NCBI RefSeq assembly: GCF_017165765.1
Contig: NZ_JAFGZD010000021.1
Coordinates: 33,821 to 97,820, forward strand
Length of the DNA stretch: 64,000 nt
Source: Pseudomonas capsici
Lineage (GTDB): Bacteria; Pseudomonadota; Gammaproteobacteria; Pseudomonadales; Pseudomonadaceae
Reading direction: 5' to 3'
In this document: in pieces, positions 1-8,251 of the stretch
Position numbering within the stretch: position 1 is the stretch's first letter
Layout: every line of letters begins with the position of its first letter
The notes under the pieces: generated by a model
What the model was told of the DNA's origin: nothing
What the model saw: only the letters and a program-made list of their open reading frames with translations
Database searches by the model: none
Translations under genes and position numbers: made by a program

Positions 1-186
1 GAGCCAACCCCTGGCAAGCTGGTGATTGCCAAGCTGCCCGAGAGTAACGAGGCCACATTCAAGAAGCTGGTGGAGGATGCCGGTCGCTATTTCCTCAAAC
101 CCCTCAACCCAGCCTATCCAACGATCCCCATCACGGAAGACTGCAAGCTGATCGGCGTCATCAGACAGATGACGATGCGGCTCTAG
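1..186 (+). CDS. S24-family phage-type repressor (PrtR/CI-like), C-terminal fragment
   Basis: Only the last 61 codons lie in the window; the reading frame is open from base 1 to a TAG at 184-186. The fragment has the C-terminal signature of LexA/CI-type self-cleaving repressors: a TFKKL segment at fragment residues 19-23, where the catalytic lysine of the Ser-Lys dyad lies in this family, then FLKPLNPAYP and a final strand ending in IGVIRQM. Such proteins repress phage or pyocin genes until RecA triggers autocleavage. The PrtN-like gene 0.6 kb downstream suggests a PrtR role. The DNA-binding domain and catalytic serine are outside the window. Confidence 0.8.
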   Translation, partial: EPTPGKLVIAKLPESNEATFKKLVEDAGRYFLKPLNPAYPTIPITEDCKLIGVIRQMTMRL

Positions 187-203
187 CTCAAGCTTTCCAG
201 ACC

Positions 204-228
204 AAAGCCCCGAATCTTCGGGGCTTTT
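204..228 (+). terminator. Rho-independent terminator after the repressor gene
   Basis: An AAAGCCCCGA arm pairs with TCGGGGCTTT around a short loop and is followed by a T-rich run. It sits 18 bases past the repressor stop and would insulate the downstream SOS promoter. Confidence 0.75.
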
Positions 229-306
229 CTGTTTTCGTCATTTGCATTCTTTCTGCGCCTTGCAGGCAGGACACATTTCGCTGTTGCGTAGGAAAAACTC
301 CTGAAT

Positions 307-326
307 TACTGTATGCACATACAGTA
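307..326 (+). promoter_or_regulatory. LexA (SOS) box
   Basis: TACTGTATGCACATACAGTA is a perfect 20-bp palindrome with the CTGT-N8-ACAG core of gamma-proteobacterial LexA boxes at 309-324. It ends 17 bases before the DUF1654 start codon, so LexA bound here should repress that gene until DNA damage. Confidence 0.85.
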
Positions 327-343
327 TAAAAAGGAATTGAAAC

Positions 344-613
344 ATGTCTTCCCGGACACCTGATATCGCGCAGCAAGATGCTTATCTGGCGTTGGTGCAG
401 CGTATTCAAGCACTCATCACCAGTCCCCAGGCTCAGATCGAACACCAGATTCGTCTGCACAGGGAACCCGGCGAGTCGCTTCTGCACTGGGAGCAGATCG
501 CCGAGCAACTCATGGAAGCCGAAGGCGTCACCGTCACCCGAGACAGTGCAAACGACACCCTGCATCTCGCCTGGTATGTGGAATACGAAGACGACAGCCA
601 ATACAGATCGTAG
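344..613 (+). CDS. DUF1654 family protein, SOS-controlled
   Basis: This 89-residue soluble protein is rich in Glu, Gln and Asp and resembles the DUF1654 family, small proteins largely restricted to Pseudomonas. No catalytic motif is visible; the C-terminal part (LHLAWYVEYEDD) looks like a short beta hairpin. The ATG follows an AAGGAA ribosome-binding site, and the upstream region is dominated by a consensus LexA box, so expression on DNA damage is expected. It lies between a PrtR-like repressor and a PrtN-like activator, which suggests a part in phage or bacteriocin control, but its biochemical role is unknown. Confidence 0.75.
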   Translation: MSSRTPDIAQQDAYLALVQRIQALITSPQAQIEHQIRLHREPGESLLHWEQIAEQLMEAEGVTVTRDSANDTLHLAWYVEYEDDSQYRS

Positions 614-619
614 ATTTAA

Positions 620-634
620 AATACAAAACGTATT
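620..634. promoter_or_regulatory. Palindromic operator candidate 1 (AATAC-N5-GTATT)
   Basis: AATAC at 620-624 and GTATT at 630-634 form an inverted repeat with a 5-base spacer, starting 6 bases past the DUF1654 stop. A second copy is centred 25 bp downstream. The likely ligand is the neighbouring S24 repressor; this is inference. Confidence 0.5.
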
Positions 635-642
635 GCGCACCT

Positions 643-661
643 ACAATACATATCGTATTGT
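643..661. promoter_or_regulatory. Palindromic operator candidate 2 (ACAATAC-N5-GTATTGT)
   Basis: This is a longer version of the site at 620-634, with 7-base arms at 643-649 and 655-661. The two centres are about 25 bp apart. Paired sites at two to three helical turns are typical of cooperative CI-type repressors. They lie 120 bp upstream of the PrtN-like start. Confidence 0.5.
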
Positions 662-779
662 TGTCTCACGTCTCTCATCGCAGATGACCGAGCCATCCAG
701 GCAACACTTGAAGACACGATGGCCCGTGGGAAAGAGACGAAACATGACTCAGACTTTTACCCACAGGGAGTAATCGACC

Positions 780-1022
780 ATGACCAACACACTGGATCTG
801 CTTCGCAAAGAGTTCGCCACCCCATGCCCAACCTTGAGCGCAGTCAGGGAGCGGTATTTCTCGCACATCTCGAACGACCGCAATCTGCTGCGCAAGATCA
901 ACGCCGGGCGTATCGCCTTGAAAGTCAACCGCACCGGCGGCACACGTCAGGGCCATCCCTTCGTGTACCTGCACGAACTAGCCGCCTACCTGGATGCAAT
1001 CGCACACGAACAGGCAGCGTGA
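780..1022 (+). CDS. prtN: PrtN-like pyocin/bacteriocin transcriptional activator
   Basis: This 80-residue protein starts with TLDLLRKEFATP and ends with a FVYLHELAAYLDA segment, the layout of the PrtN family (pyocin activator protein), which binds P-box promoters of pyocin genes in P. aeruginosa. A GGGAG ribosome-binding site precedes the ATG at 780. The gene follows two palindromic operators and lies on the same strand as the repressor, unlike the divergent prtN-prtR pair of P. aeruginosa. No pyocin, tailocin or lysis gene follows before estA, so its targets must lie outside the window or be lost. Family assignment is good; orthology to P. aeruginosa PrtN is less certain. Confidence 0.7.
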   Translation: MTNTLDLLRKEFATPCPTLSAVRERYFSHISNDRNLLRKINAGRIALKVNRTGGTRQGHPFVYLHELAAYLDAIAHEQAA

Positions 1023-1503
1023 TGTGAATGGAAATGCCAGTAAGCCGGGTTTGGTGATAAAGCCAAACCCGCTGCGATTTGGAGTGACGGTACATCTGTA
1101 TATACGGATATCAGGCAGCTCTATAGTCATGTCACGCCTTCGCAATTCATGCTTTCAATATCCGCTTTCCCACACCAGAACCGTGGAAACCTGGGAGTAC
1201 TGAACAGCACTTCCAAATCTCAAAGGTGTTGCAAGGTTATGGATAATTTCTCGAAAAAATCTGTACGTACGCCACCAGCCTCCCCTGTACATAAAGCATC
1301 GCCGGGCAGCTCACAGACGCGGCCTCAAGCACATCATCTGCGTGAGCCGCAGCGATGTGATTTCTGTAAACCTTCGGAAACACCCCCTTCAGGATTTTCG
1401 ATCCGTTCCAGCACCACTGGGCGGTAAGTCCTTTCAGTTCTGGAAGTGGCGAGGATGCTTGCTAGGGTCCCTACAGTGACAAAACAATAAAAAGGGCTTT
1501 TCC
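1023..1503. other. 481-bp intergenic region without a supported gene
   Basis: Short frames here have no ribosome-binding site and no recognisable protein. A hairpin at 1046-1071 closes the PrtN-like unit. The last 60 bases must hold the estA promoter and leader; no strong promoter hexamers could be picked out. Confidence 0.6.
1046..1071 (+). terminator. Hairpin after the PrtN-like gene, possible terminator
   Basis: CGGGTTTGG at 1046-1054 pairs perfectly with CCAAACCCG at 1063-1071 around an 8-base loop. There is no T-tract, so it is a weak or factor-assisted terminator or an mRNA-stabilising structure. Confidence 0.45.
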
Positions 1504-3432
1504 ATGACCGGAATATCACTGCGCATGCCCCTGGCGGCATGTTTATTCACCCTGGCCTGCACTTCGACATTTGCAGCCCCCATGCCTTACTCCACGATGG
1601 TCGTGTTTGGCGACAGCCTGGCCGATGCCGGACAGTTTCCGGATCAGGATGGGCCGGCAGGCGCAACGTTGCGCTTTACCAACCGGGTCGGGCCGACCTA
1701 TCAGGACGGCAGCGGCGAGATCATCGGGCTGAACTCCTCGACGATACTGGGTACGCTGCTCAACATACCTGGCCGTGACCTGAACGCCTCCACGTCTGCG
1801 GTCAATGCGGCGCTGGGGATACCGGACGGCAATAACTGGGCGGTGGGCGGAGACCGCACGGATCAGATCTTCGACGCCATAACCTCTCAATCCAGTGTGG
1901 TCGATCCCAACAGCGGCACCGTGCTACGAACCCGGACCGGTTATCTGCCAGGCCTCAACTTTCAAGCAGACCCGAACGCGCTGTATTACCTGACGGGAGG
2001 CGGCAATGACTTCCTGCAAAGCCGGGTGCTGAGCAGCAGTGATGCAGCGGATGCCGCCGACAATCTGGCCGACAGCGTCCAGGCCCTGCAACAGGCCGGG
2101 GCGCGCTACATCATGGTCTGGCTGCTGCCGGACATCGGCCAGACCCCCGCCCTGAGTGGCACCATCCTGCAACCGATCACCTCGGCCCTCAGCGCCGACT
2201 TCAACGAGCAACTGATCAGTCGCCTGCAGCAGATCGATGCCCAGATCATCCCGCTCAACGTACCGCTGTTTATCAGTGAAACCCTGGCCAACCCGGCACG
2301 CTTCGGCTTCGCAGCGGATCAGGACCTGGTAGGCACCTGCTTCAATGGCTCAGGCTGCGACGAAAACAGTACTTATGGCCTGAACAGCGCCACGCCGGAC
2401 CCGGACCGGCTGTTCTTCAACGATCGCGTGCACCCCACCACCGCCGCCCAGCGCCTGCTGGCCGACTACGCCTATTCGCTATTGGCCGCGCCCTGGGAAG
2501 CCACGCTGCTGCCGGAAATGGCCCTCGGCACCTTGCGCACCCAACAGGATGAACTTCGTTCCCAGTGGCTCGGCGATCTGGGCAATTGGCAGGGCGTTGG
2601 CCAGTGGCGCAGCATCCTTGCTGCCGGTGGACAGAAGATCGACTTCGATGCTCAGGACACCTCCGCACAAGCCGATGGCCGTGGCTATAACCTGACGGTC
2701 GGCGGCAGCTACCGGTTCGCCGAAAACTGGCGGGCCGGGCTGGTGGGCGGAGCGTATCGGCAAAGTCTGGAGGCCGGCGCACAAGACTCGGAATACCGGC
2801 TCAACAGCTACATCGCCACAGCCTTTGTGCAGTATCAGGCCAACCACTGGTGGGGCGATCTGTCCGCATCCGGCGGGCATCTGGATTACGACAAGGCCGA
2901 GCGCAAGTTCGCGCTGGGCGCTGGCGAGGGACAGGAAAAGGGCGATACCGATGGCAAGCTCTGGGCCGCAAGCGCACGACTCGGTTTTGATATTGCGGGG
3001 TCGGCGAGCCGCTGGCACCTGTCACCTTTTGTCAGCGCCGATTATGCGCACATCGACGTAGACGGCTACTCGGAGCAGAGCAGCCGTTCGACAGCCCTGA
3101 CCTTCAGCGATCAGACCCGCAAATCCCGGCGCGCGGGCGTGGGGTTGCAGACCGCGTTCGAGCTGACTTCCTCGACCCGGATATGGGGCGAGTTCGCGCA
3201 TGAACGGGAATTTGAAAAAGATCGGCAGAACGTGACCATGGCACTCAACAGCGTGCCCGGTCTTGATTTCACCCTTGAAGGCTACACGCCACAACGCAAT
3301 CTGAACCGTGCCACCCTTGGCGTAAGCCAGCAACTGAGCCGCGACCTGACACTGCGCGCTGGCTACAACTGGCGCAAGAATGATGACACGACTCAACAAG
3401 GCGTCAGCGTGGCACTGAGCCTCGACTTCTGA
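1504..3432 (+). CDS. estA: Autotransporter GDSL esterase EstA
   Basis: This is a 642-residue outer-membrane esterase. A signal peptide ends near residue 25 (FAA/PMP). The GDSL passenger follows, with the nucleophile block FGDSLADAG (Ser38), GGGNDF (oxyanion-hole Asn) and DRVHP (Asp307, His310) completing the triad. From about residue 370 the chain alternates polar and hydrophobic residues and ends in a C-terminal Phe (LSLDF), the type V autotransporter barrel. Length and triad spacing match P. aeruginosa EstA, which displays the esterase at the cell surface and affects rhamnolipid production and motility. The gene stands alone, convergent with the thiolase gene behind a strong terminator. Confidence 0.93.
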   Translation: MTGISLRMPLAACLFTLACTSTFAAPMPYSTMVVFGDSLADAGQFPDQDGPAGATLRFTNRVGPTYQDGSGEIIGLNSSTILGTLLNIPGRDLNASTSAVNAALGIPDGNNWAVGGDRTDQIFDAITSQSSVVDPNSGTVLRTRTGYLPGLNFQADPNALYYLTGGGNDFLQSRVLSSSDAADAADNLADSVQALQQAGARYIMVWLLPDIGQTPALSGTILQPITSALSADFNEQLISRLQQIDAQIIPLNVPLFISETLANPARFGFAADQDLVGTCFNGSGCDENSTYGLNSATPDPDRLFFNDRVHPTTAAQRLLADYAYSLLAAPWEATLLPEMALGTLRTQQDELRSQWLGDLGNWQGVGQWRSILAAGGQKIDFDAQDTSAQADGRGYNLTVGGSYRFAENWRAGLVGGAYRQSLEAGAQDSEYRLNSYIATAFVQYQANHWWGDLSASGGHLDYDKAERKFALGAGEGQEKGDTDGKLWAASARLGFDIAGSASRWHLSPFVSADYAHIDVDGYSEQSSRSTALTFSDQTRKSRRAGVGLQTAFELTSSTRIWGEFAHEREFEKDRQNVTMALNSVPGLDFTLEGYTPQRNLNRATLGVSQQLSRDLTLRAGYNWRKNDDTTQQGVSVALSLDF

Positions 3433-3437
3433 AACCT

Positions 3438-3470
3438 GCCCCATCGCGAGCAGAGCGCTCGCGATGGGGC
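3438..3470. terminator. Bidirectional hairpin terminator between estA and the thiolase gene
   Basis: GCCCCATCGCGAG at 3438-3450 pairs perfectly with CTCGCGATGGGGC at 3458-3470 around a 7-base loop. It occupies the gap between two convergent genes and could serve both; there is no T-tract on the plus strand. Confidence 0.7.
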
Positions 3471-3475
3471 CTGTG

Positions 3476-4753
3476 TCAGCGCTCCAGAATCGCGGTAACG
3501 CCCTGCCCGCCTGCGGCACAGATCGATATCAGGCCACGGCCTTGCCCTGCAACGGCCAACAACTTGGCCAGGTTGGCAACGATTCGGCCACCTGTTGCAG
3601 CAAAGGGATGTCCGGCCGCCAGTGAACTGCCCTTGATATTGAGCTTGTTACGATCAATGGACCCCAGAGGCGCCTCAAGCCCCAGACGAGTCTTGCAGTA
3701 TTCGGGATCCTCCCAGGCCTTGAGAGTACACAGCACCTGGGCCGCGAAAGCTTCGTGGATCTCGTAATAGTCGAAATCCTGCAACGTCAAACCGTTGCGC
3801 GCCAGCAGGCGCGGCACGGCATAGGCCGGGGCCATCAGCAGACCTTCTTCGCCATTGACGAAGTTGACGGCGGCCGTCTCACCGTCGCGCAAATAGGCCA
3901 GCACGGGCAAGCCACGCTCTTTGGCCCATTCCTCACTGGCCAACAGCACCAGCGAGGCGCCATCGGTCAGCGGCGTAGAGTTACCGGCTGTCAAAGTGCC
4001 CTTGGCACTGCGCTCGAATGCAGATTTGAGACTCGCCAGTTTTTCCAGAGTCAGATCAGGGCGAAGATTGTTGTCGCGGGTCAGGCCCAGATAAGGCGTC
4101 ATCAGATCGTTCTGCCAGCCCTCGGCATAAGAGGCTGCCATTTTCAGATGGCTCTCCAGTGCCAGTTGATCCTGAGCCTCGCGCTCGATCCCCCAATGCT
4201 GCGCCATCAATTCGCAATGCTGGCCCATGGACAAGCCTGTGCGGGGCTCGCCATTGCGAGGCAGTTCCGGTTTGAGGTGCTGAGGACGCAATTGCAGGAG
4301 AGCCTTGAGCTTGTCGGCACCGGTCTTGCTGCGATTGATCTGCAACAGGATATTACGTAACTCCTCATTGACGCCGATAGGCGCATCGGACGTCGTGTCC
4401 ACACCGCCAGCGATACCGCACTCGATCTGCCCCAGAGCAATCTTGTTGGCCACCAGCAGGGTCGCCTCAAGGCCGGTGCCGCAGGCCTGCTGCAAATCGT
4501 AAGCCGGTGTTTGTGCCGACAGACGCGAGCCCAGCACGCATTCACGGGTCAGGTTGAAATCACGGGAGTGCTTGAGCACTGCACCGGCAACCACTTCGCC
4601 CAGACGCAGGCCATGCAGGTTGAAGCGCTCGATCAAGCCCTCCAGCGCGGCCGTCAGCATGTCCTGGTTACTCGCAGTGGCATATGCGCCGCTGGAACGG
4701 GCAAATGGAATCCGGTTGCCACCGATGATGGCGACACGACGTAGCTGCGTCAT
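3476..4753 (-). CDS. Acetyl-CoA C-acyltransferase (thiolase, FadI/PhaA type)
   Basis: A 425-residue thiolase that condenses or cleaves acyl-CoA at the beta-keto position. The active-site residues are present: Cys91 in QQACGTG, His382 in AGHPFAATGG and Cys412 in ICAAGGQG. The start at 4753 is chosen because AGGGAG lies just upstream and the usual thiolase beginning (RRVAIIGGNRIPF) follows at once; an open extension to 4861 has no family support. It is divergent from the ketoreductase gene at 4874, which is followed by a MaoC hydratase. Together these three give thiolase, reductase and hydratase steps, for beta-oxidation or chain-elongation chemistry. Direction and substrate length cannot be read from the sequence. 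Confidence 0.9.
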   Translation of the reverse strand: MTQLRRVAIIGGNRIPFARSSGAYATASNQDMLTAALEGLIERFNLHGLRLGEVVAGAVLKHSRDFNLTRECVLGSRLSAQTPAYDLQQACGTGLEATLLVANKIALGQIECGIAGGVDTTSDAPIGVNEELRNILLQINRSKTGADKLKALLQLRPQHLKPELPRNGEPRTGLSMGQHCELMAQHWGIEREAQDQLALESHLKMAASYAEGWQNDLMTPYLGLTRDNNLRPDLTLEKLASLKSAFERSAKGTLTAGNSTPLTDGASLVLLASEEWAKERGLPVLAYLRDGETAAVNFVNGEEGLLMAPAYAVPRLLARNGLTLQDFDYYEIHEAFAAQVLCTLKAWEDPEYCKTRLGLEAPLGSIDRNKLNIKGSSLAAGHPFAATGGRIVANLAKLLAVAGQGRGLISICAAGGQGVTAILER

Positions 4754-4873
4754 GAAAAACTCCCTTTTCTTCAAACGTTGTCTGGGCAGGTGATGAACAG
4801 CGTGCTGAAACAAGAACAAATCTCGCTTCAGTGTGGTCCATGTCTTTGAACCCCGATTCAAGGAGAGTGTTCC

Positions 4874-6229
4874 ATGTCGTCAGATCGCTACATCAATTTC
4901 GCCAATTCCGACGTGGGTCGGCGCTTGGTGAAAGCCGTAGGTCTTCCGAACCCGACGCACCTGGAGCGCTGGCAAGCCGGACGCTTGCGGCCTGTAGACG
5001 GCACACTGCTGATCAGCGCAGGACCGCTGGCCGATCACATCAGACTCTTCGCCCAGCGCCTGACCGATTCACTCTACAGCTTTGGCAGTGATATCCCCGG
5101 CGCAAGTACCTGGGTCGCCGAACAGAGCCCTAAACTCAAGGCCGTGGTGTTTGACGCAAGTCCCTTCACTCGTGCCGGGCAACTCACGCAGTTGCGCGAT
5201 TTCTTCAAGCCACTGCTGCGCAATCTGGATCAATGCGCTCACGTGGTCATTCTCGGCCGTGCTCCCGGAACGCTCGATGATCCTCTGGCTGCCAGCACCC
5301 AACAGGCCGTCGAAGGCTTCAGCCGCTCGCTGGCCAAGGAGATGCGCAACGGCGGCACCCTGCAACTGTTGCAGGTAGACGAAGGAGCGGAAGATCAACT
5401 GGAAGGTGCGCTGCGGTTTTTCCTGTCGCCCAAGAGTGCCTTCATTTCCGGTCAGGTCATCCGCCTGAGCCCGGCCACGGCACAGGTGCACGACTGGAGC
5501 CGCCCGCTGGCCGGAGGCAAGGCTCTGGTCACAGGCGCAGCACGAGGCATCGGTGCCGCGATTGCAGAGACCCTCACTCGCGATGGTGCCGATGTCGTGC
5601 TGCTGGATGTGCCACAGGCCCGTCAGGATCTGGAAGCCCTGGCGGCGCGGCTGGGTGGTCAGGCACTGGTTCTGGATATCTGCAGCCCGGATGCCGCCGC
5701 ACGTTTGCTGGAACACCTGCAGGGCAGCATCGACATTCTCATACACAACGCCGGTATTACCCGGGACAAGACCCTGGCCAACATGCCCGAGGATTTCTGG
5801 GATTCGGTGATGGCAGTCAACCTCGAAGCGCCACAGACGCTGACCCAGGCGTTACTGGATAACGGAGCCTTGAACGACAACGCTCGAGTGGTATTGATGT
5901 CCTCCACCAGCGGCCTGGCAGGCAATCGCGGACAGACCAACTACGGTGCCAGCAAGGCTGGCCTGGTGGGTTTCGCCAGAGCCATGGCTCCGTCACTGCG
6001 CCAGCGCGGTATCAGCATCAACGCCGTGGCCCCCGGCTTTATCGAAACACACATGACTGCAGCGATGCCTTTCACCTTGCGTGAAGCGGGTCGACGCATG
6101 AACTCGCTGGGTCAGGGCGGTCTGCCCCAGGACGTCGCCGAAGCCGTTGCATGGTTGAGCCAGCCCGGCAGCGGTGCAGTGACCGGCCAGGTCTTGCGTG
6201 TCTGTGGCCAAAGTCTGATTGGGGCATGA
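4874..6229 (+). CDS. 3-oxoacyl-ACP/CoA reductase, long FabG4-type
   Basis: A 451-residue short-chain dehydrogenase with an extra N-terminal domain (about 1-205) fused to a classical SDR domain. The nucleotide-binding loop TGAARGIGAAI is near residue 217, the NAG-type motif is HNAGITRD, and the catalytic set is Ser344, Tyr357 and Lys361 in YGASK. The N-terminal half lacks a usable glycine-rich loop, as in the HMW FabG4 class, where it is structural. An AAGGAG ribosome-binding site supports the start. It reduces 3-oxoacyl groups with NAD(P)H. It is followed after 30 bases by the MaoC gene, probably one operon, and is divergent from the thiolase. Confidence 0.88.
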   Translation: MSSDRYINFANSDVGRRLVKAVGLPNPTHLERWQAGRLRPVDGTLLISAGPLADHIRLFAQRLTDSLYSFGSDIPGASTWVAEQSPKLKAVVFDASPFTRAGQLTQLRDFFKPLLRNLDQCAHVVILGRAPGTLDDPLAASTQQAVEGFSRSLAKEMRNGGTLQLLQVDEGAEDQLEGALRFFLSPKSAFISGQVIRLSPATAQVHDWSRPLAGGKALVTGAARGIGAAIAETLTRDGADVVLLDVPQARQDLEALAARLGGQALVLDICSPDAAARLLEHLQGSIDILIHNAGITRDKTLANMPEDFWDSVMAVNLEAPQTLTQALLDNGALNDNARVVLMSSTSGLAGNRGQTNYGASKAGLVGFARAMAPSLRQRGISINAVAPGFIETHMTAAMPFTLREAGRRMNSLGQGGLPQDVAEAVAWLSQPGSGAVTGQVLRVCGQSLIGA

Positions 6230-6259
6230 GCCCGCATTCGTTATTAAAGGAGATGGATA

Positions 6260-7111
6260 ATGACTGCTCACTGGCGCTACCTGGACTCCCTTCAACCTCT
6301 GTCCAACCTGTTCATCCAGGCGGCATTGCGACGCAAGGTCACCGGGACCCAGTTGCCTGACCTCGGCCTGCGCAGCTGGATGTCGGTGGATGCCGACAAG
6401 CTGGCGGCCTATCGAAGTGTCTGTGGTTTCAAGGAGAGCAGCCTCCTGCCGCCGACCTACCCACACATACTCGCCTTCCCGCTGCAGATGCAGTTGATGA
6501 CTTCCCGGGAGTTTCCGTTCCCGTTGCTGGGCCTGATCCACATTGCCAACCGCATCCGGATTCATCGCCCTCTGGGCGGCATCAGTCAGTTGTATATCAG
6601 TGTCCAGGCCGACAACCTGCAACCCCACGCCAAAGGGGCGACATTCAGCCTGATCACTCAGGTCGAAGATGGCCTGGGGCTGCTCTGGGAAGAAGAAAGC
6701 ACCATGCTCTGCAAGGGTGTGAAACTGGAAGGCGAGGTCAGCGGCGATTTCGAGCCTGCTCCACTGGCGATGAGCGAACTGGCCCACTGGCAGGCGCCGT
6801 CGCATATCGGCAGGCAGTACGCCAGGGTTTCCGGCGATTACAACCCGATCCACCTGAGCGCGCCCAGTGCCAAGCTGTTCGGTTTCCCCAGGGCCATCGC
6901 CCATGGCATGTGGCTCAAGGCCCAGACACTGGCGACCCTGGACGATCACTTGCCGGCTTCCAACGTTGAAATCAGCGTGCAGTTCCAGAAGCCGGTCCGC
7001 CTGCCGGCCGAGGTCGTGTTGTCGGCCAGCGAGGCCGGCTCCCATGGTCAACTACGTGTAGAAGGTCAACAAGGCATCGTGCACATGATCGGAAGCTGGC
7101 AGCCGCTGTAA
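6260..7111 (+). CDS. MaoC-family acyl dehydratase/hydratase
   Basis: A 283-residue double hot-dog protein. The C-terminal half carries the (R)-hydratase signature: Asp193, Asn195 and His198 in SGDYNPIHLS, then a GFPRAIAHGMW helix. The N-terminal half is a degenerate hot-dog without these residues. It should hydrate trans-2-enoyl or dehydrate 3-hydroxyacyl thioesters, the step after the upstream reductase. AAAGGAG supports the ATG. Chain-length preference is not predictable from the sequence alone. Confidence 0.85.
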   Translation: MTAHWRYLDSLQPLSNLFIQAALRRKVTGTQLPDLGLRSWMSVDADKLAAYRSVCGFKESSLLPPTYPHILAFPLQMQLMTSREFPFPLLGLIHIANRIRIHRPLGGISQLYISVQADNLQPHAKGATFSLITQVEDGLGLLWEEESTMLCKGVKLEGEVSGDFEPAPLAMSELAHWQAPSHIGRQYARVSGDYNPIHLSAPSAKLFGFPRAIAHGMWLKAQTLATLDDHLPASNVEISVQFQKPVRLPAEVVLSASEAGSHGQLRVEGQQGIVHMIGSWQPL

Positions 7112-7181
7112 CGATTTCATCTGTGAATGACTTGCCTGAAGTCCGGTTCCCCCTGAAGCTATGCGCCTTCAGGAGAGCATC

Positions 7182-7487
7182 ATGAACATCGACGAGTTGA
7201 CCCGGCGTCTGCACAGCATTCGCGATCAGAACGACTGGAAACAGTTTCACAGCCCCAAGAACCTGGCCATGGCCGCCAGCGTGGAAATGGCCGAGCTGGT
7301 GGAAATCTTCCAGTGGCTGCGCGAGGATCAGTCCCGCGAACTGCCACCGGAAAAGCTGGCCCATGCAGGTCAGGAAGTCGGCGATATCGTGCTGTATCTG
7401 CTGCTTCTGTGCAGCGAACTCGGGCTGGACATGGAAGAGGTCGTGCGCAGCAAGCTGGCTGACAGCGAACGGAGATTCGCCAAGTGA
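7182..7487 (+). CDS. MazG-like nucleotide pyrophosphohydrolase
   Basis: A 101-residue all-alpha NTP pyrophosphatase of the MazG-like/dCTPase group, likely acting on non-canonical or excess deoxynucleotides. The metal-binding E-x-x-E and D-x-x-D-type motifs are seen in VEMAELVEIFQW and GQEVGDIVLYLLLL. The start at 7182 is chosen because TCAGGAGA precedes it and family members begin near MNIDELT; the in-frame ATG at 7161 lacks a ribosome-binding site. Its stop overlaps the GTG start of cmoM, so the two are translationally coupled. Confidence 0.85.
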   Translation: MNIDELTRRLHSIRDQNDWKQFHSPKNLAMAASVEMAELVEIFQWLREDQSRELPPEKLAHAGQEVGDIVLYLLLLCSELGLDMEEVVRSKLADSERRFAK

Positions 7488-8233
7488 GTGATCGTCATTT
7501 CGACCAGTTGGCCACTCGTTTTGCAGAAAAGATCTACGGCGGCGCCAAGGGTGCCATCCGCCTTGCCGTGTTGCAGGCCGACCTTGCCGAAGCGCTGCCC
7601 GAGCGTCCGTTGCGCGTGCTGGATATCGGTGCAGGGCTTGGGCACATGTCGTTGTGGCTGGCCGAGCGCGGCCATGAAGTCACCCTGGCCGAACCGGCAG
7701 AACCGATGCTCGAAGGCGCACGCCAGCGCTTTGCCGAAGCCGGACAGAACGCGACCTTCATTCAGGCACCCTGGCAGGATCTGCCGGGGCTGCTGACCGA
7801 GCGTTACGACCTGGTGCTGTGCCATGCCGTGCTGGAGTGGCTGGCCGAACCCCATGCCATCCTGCCGGTGCTGCATCGTTTGACCAAGGCCGATGGCTGG
7901 TTGTCGCTGGCATTCTATAACCGGGATGCGCTGATCTATCGCAACTTGCTCAAAGGGCACTTTCGCAAGATGCGCAAGAACGATATGGCAGGCGAAAAGC
8001 AGAGCCTGACGCCACAGCAGCCCCTCGACCCTCGGGAACTGGCAACGCAACTCGAAGGCCTGTGGCAGGTCGAAACCCGCAGTGGCGTACGAGTGTTCCA
8101 CGATTACATGCCGGTCGAATTCCAGGCGCGGGCCGAACTGCAAGACCTGCTGGAGATGGAACTGGCCCATCGACGCCATCCGGGCTTTGCAGGTCTGGGT
8201 CGTTACCTGCACTGGATATGCCGTCCGGTCTGA
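7484..8233 (+). CDS. cmoM: tRNA 5-carboxymethoxyuridine methyltransferase CmoM
   Basis: A 249-residue class I SAM-dependent methyltransferase. Motif I is VLDIGAGLGHMSLWLAERGHEV (about residues 45-66), followed by an acidic motif LAEPAEPM and LVLCHAVLEWL. It belongs to the CmoM (formerly SmtA) group, which methylates cmo5U34 to mcmo5U in wobble-position tRNAs. The start is GTG at 7484, overlapping the preceding TGA by four bases. It ends just before two lipoprotein genes that seem functionally unrelated. Confidence 0.85.
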   Translation: MSDRHFDQLATRFAEKIYGGAKGAIRLAVLQADLAEALPERPLRVLDIGAGLGHMSLWLAERGHEVTLAEPAEPMLEGARQRFAEAGQNATFIQAPWQDLPGLLTERYDLVLCHAVLEWLAEPHAILPVLHRLTKADGWLSLAFYNRDALIYRNLLKGHFRKMRKNDMAGEKQSLTPQQPLDPRELATQLEGLWQVETRSGVRVFHDYMPVEFQARAELQDLLEMELAHRRHPGFAGLGRYLHWICRPV

Positions 8234-8251
8234 AACCACGCGGAGACCATC

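Noticed and set aside
1080..1125. Second LexA box (CTGTATATACGGAT)
   Set aside because: The right half lacks ACAG; only one half-site matches.
1149..1427. 92-residue open frame between prtN and estA
   Set aside because: No ribosome-binding site, Ser/Pro/Arg-rich low-information sequence and no family likeness; treated as intergenic.
3476..4861. Longer thiolase with a 36-residue N-terminal extension
   Set aside because: The extension lacks similarity to thiolases and the internal ATG at 4753 has a good ribosome-binding site.
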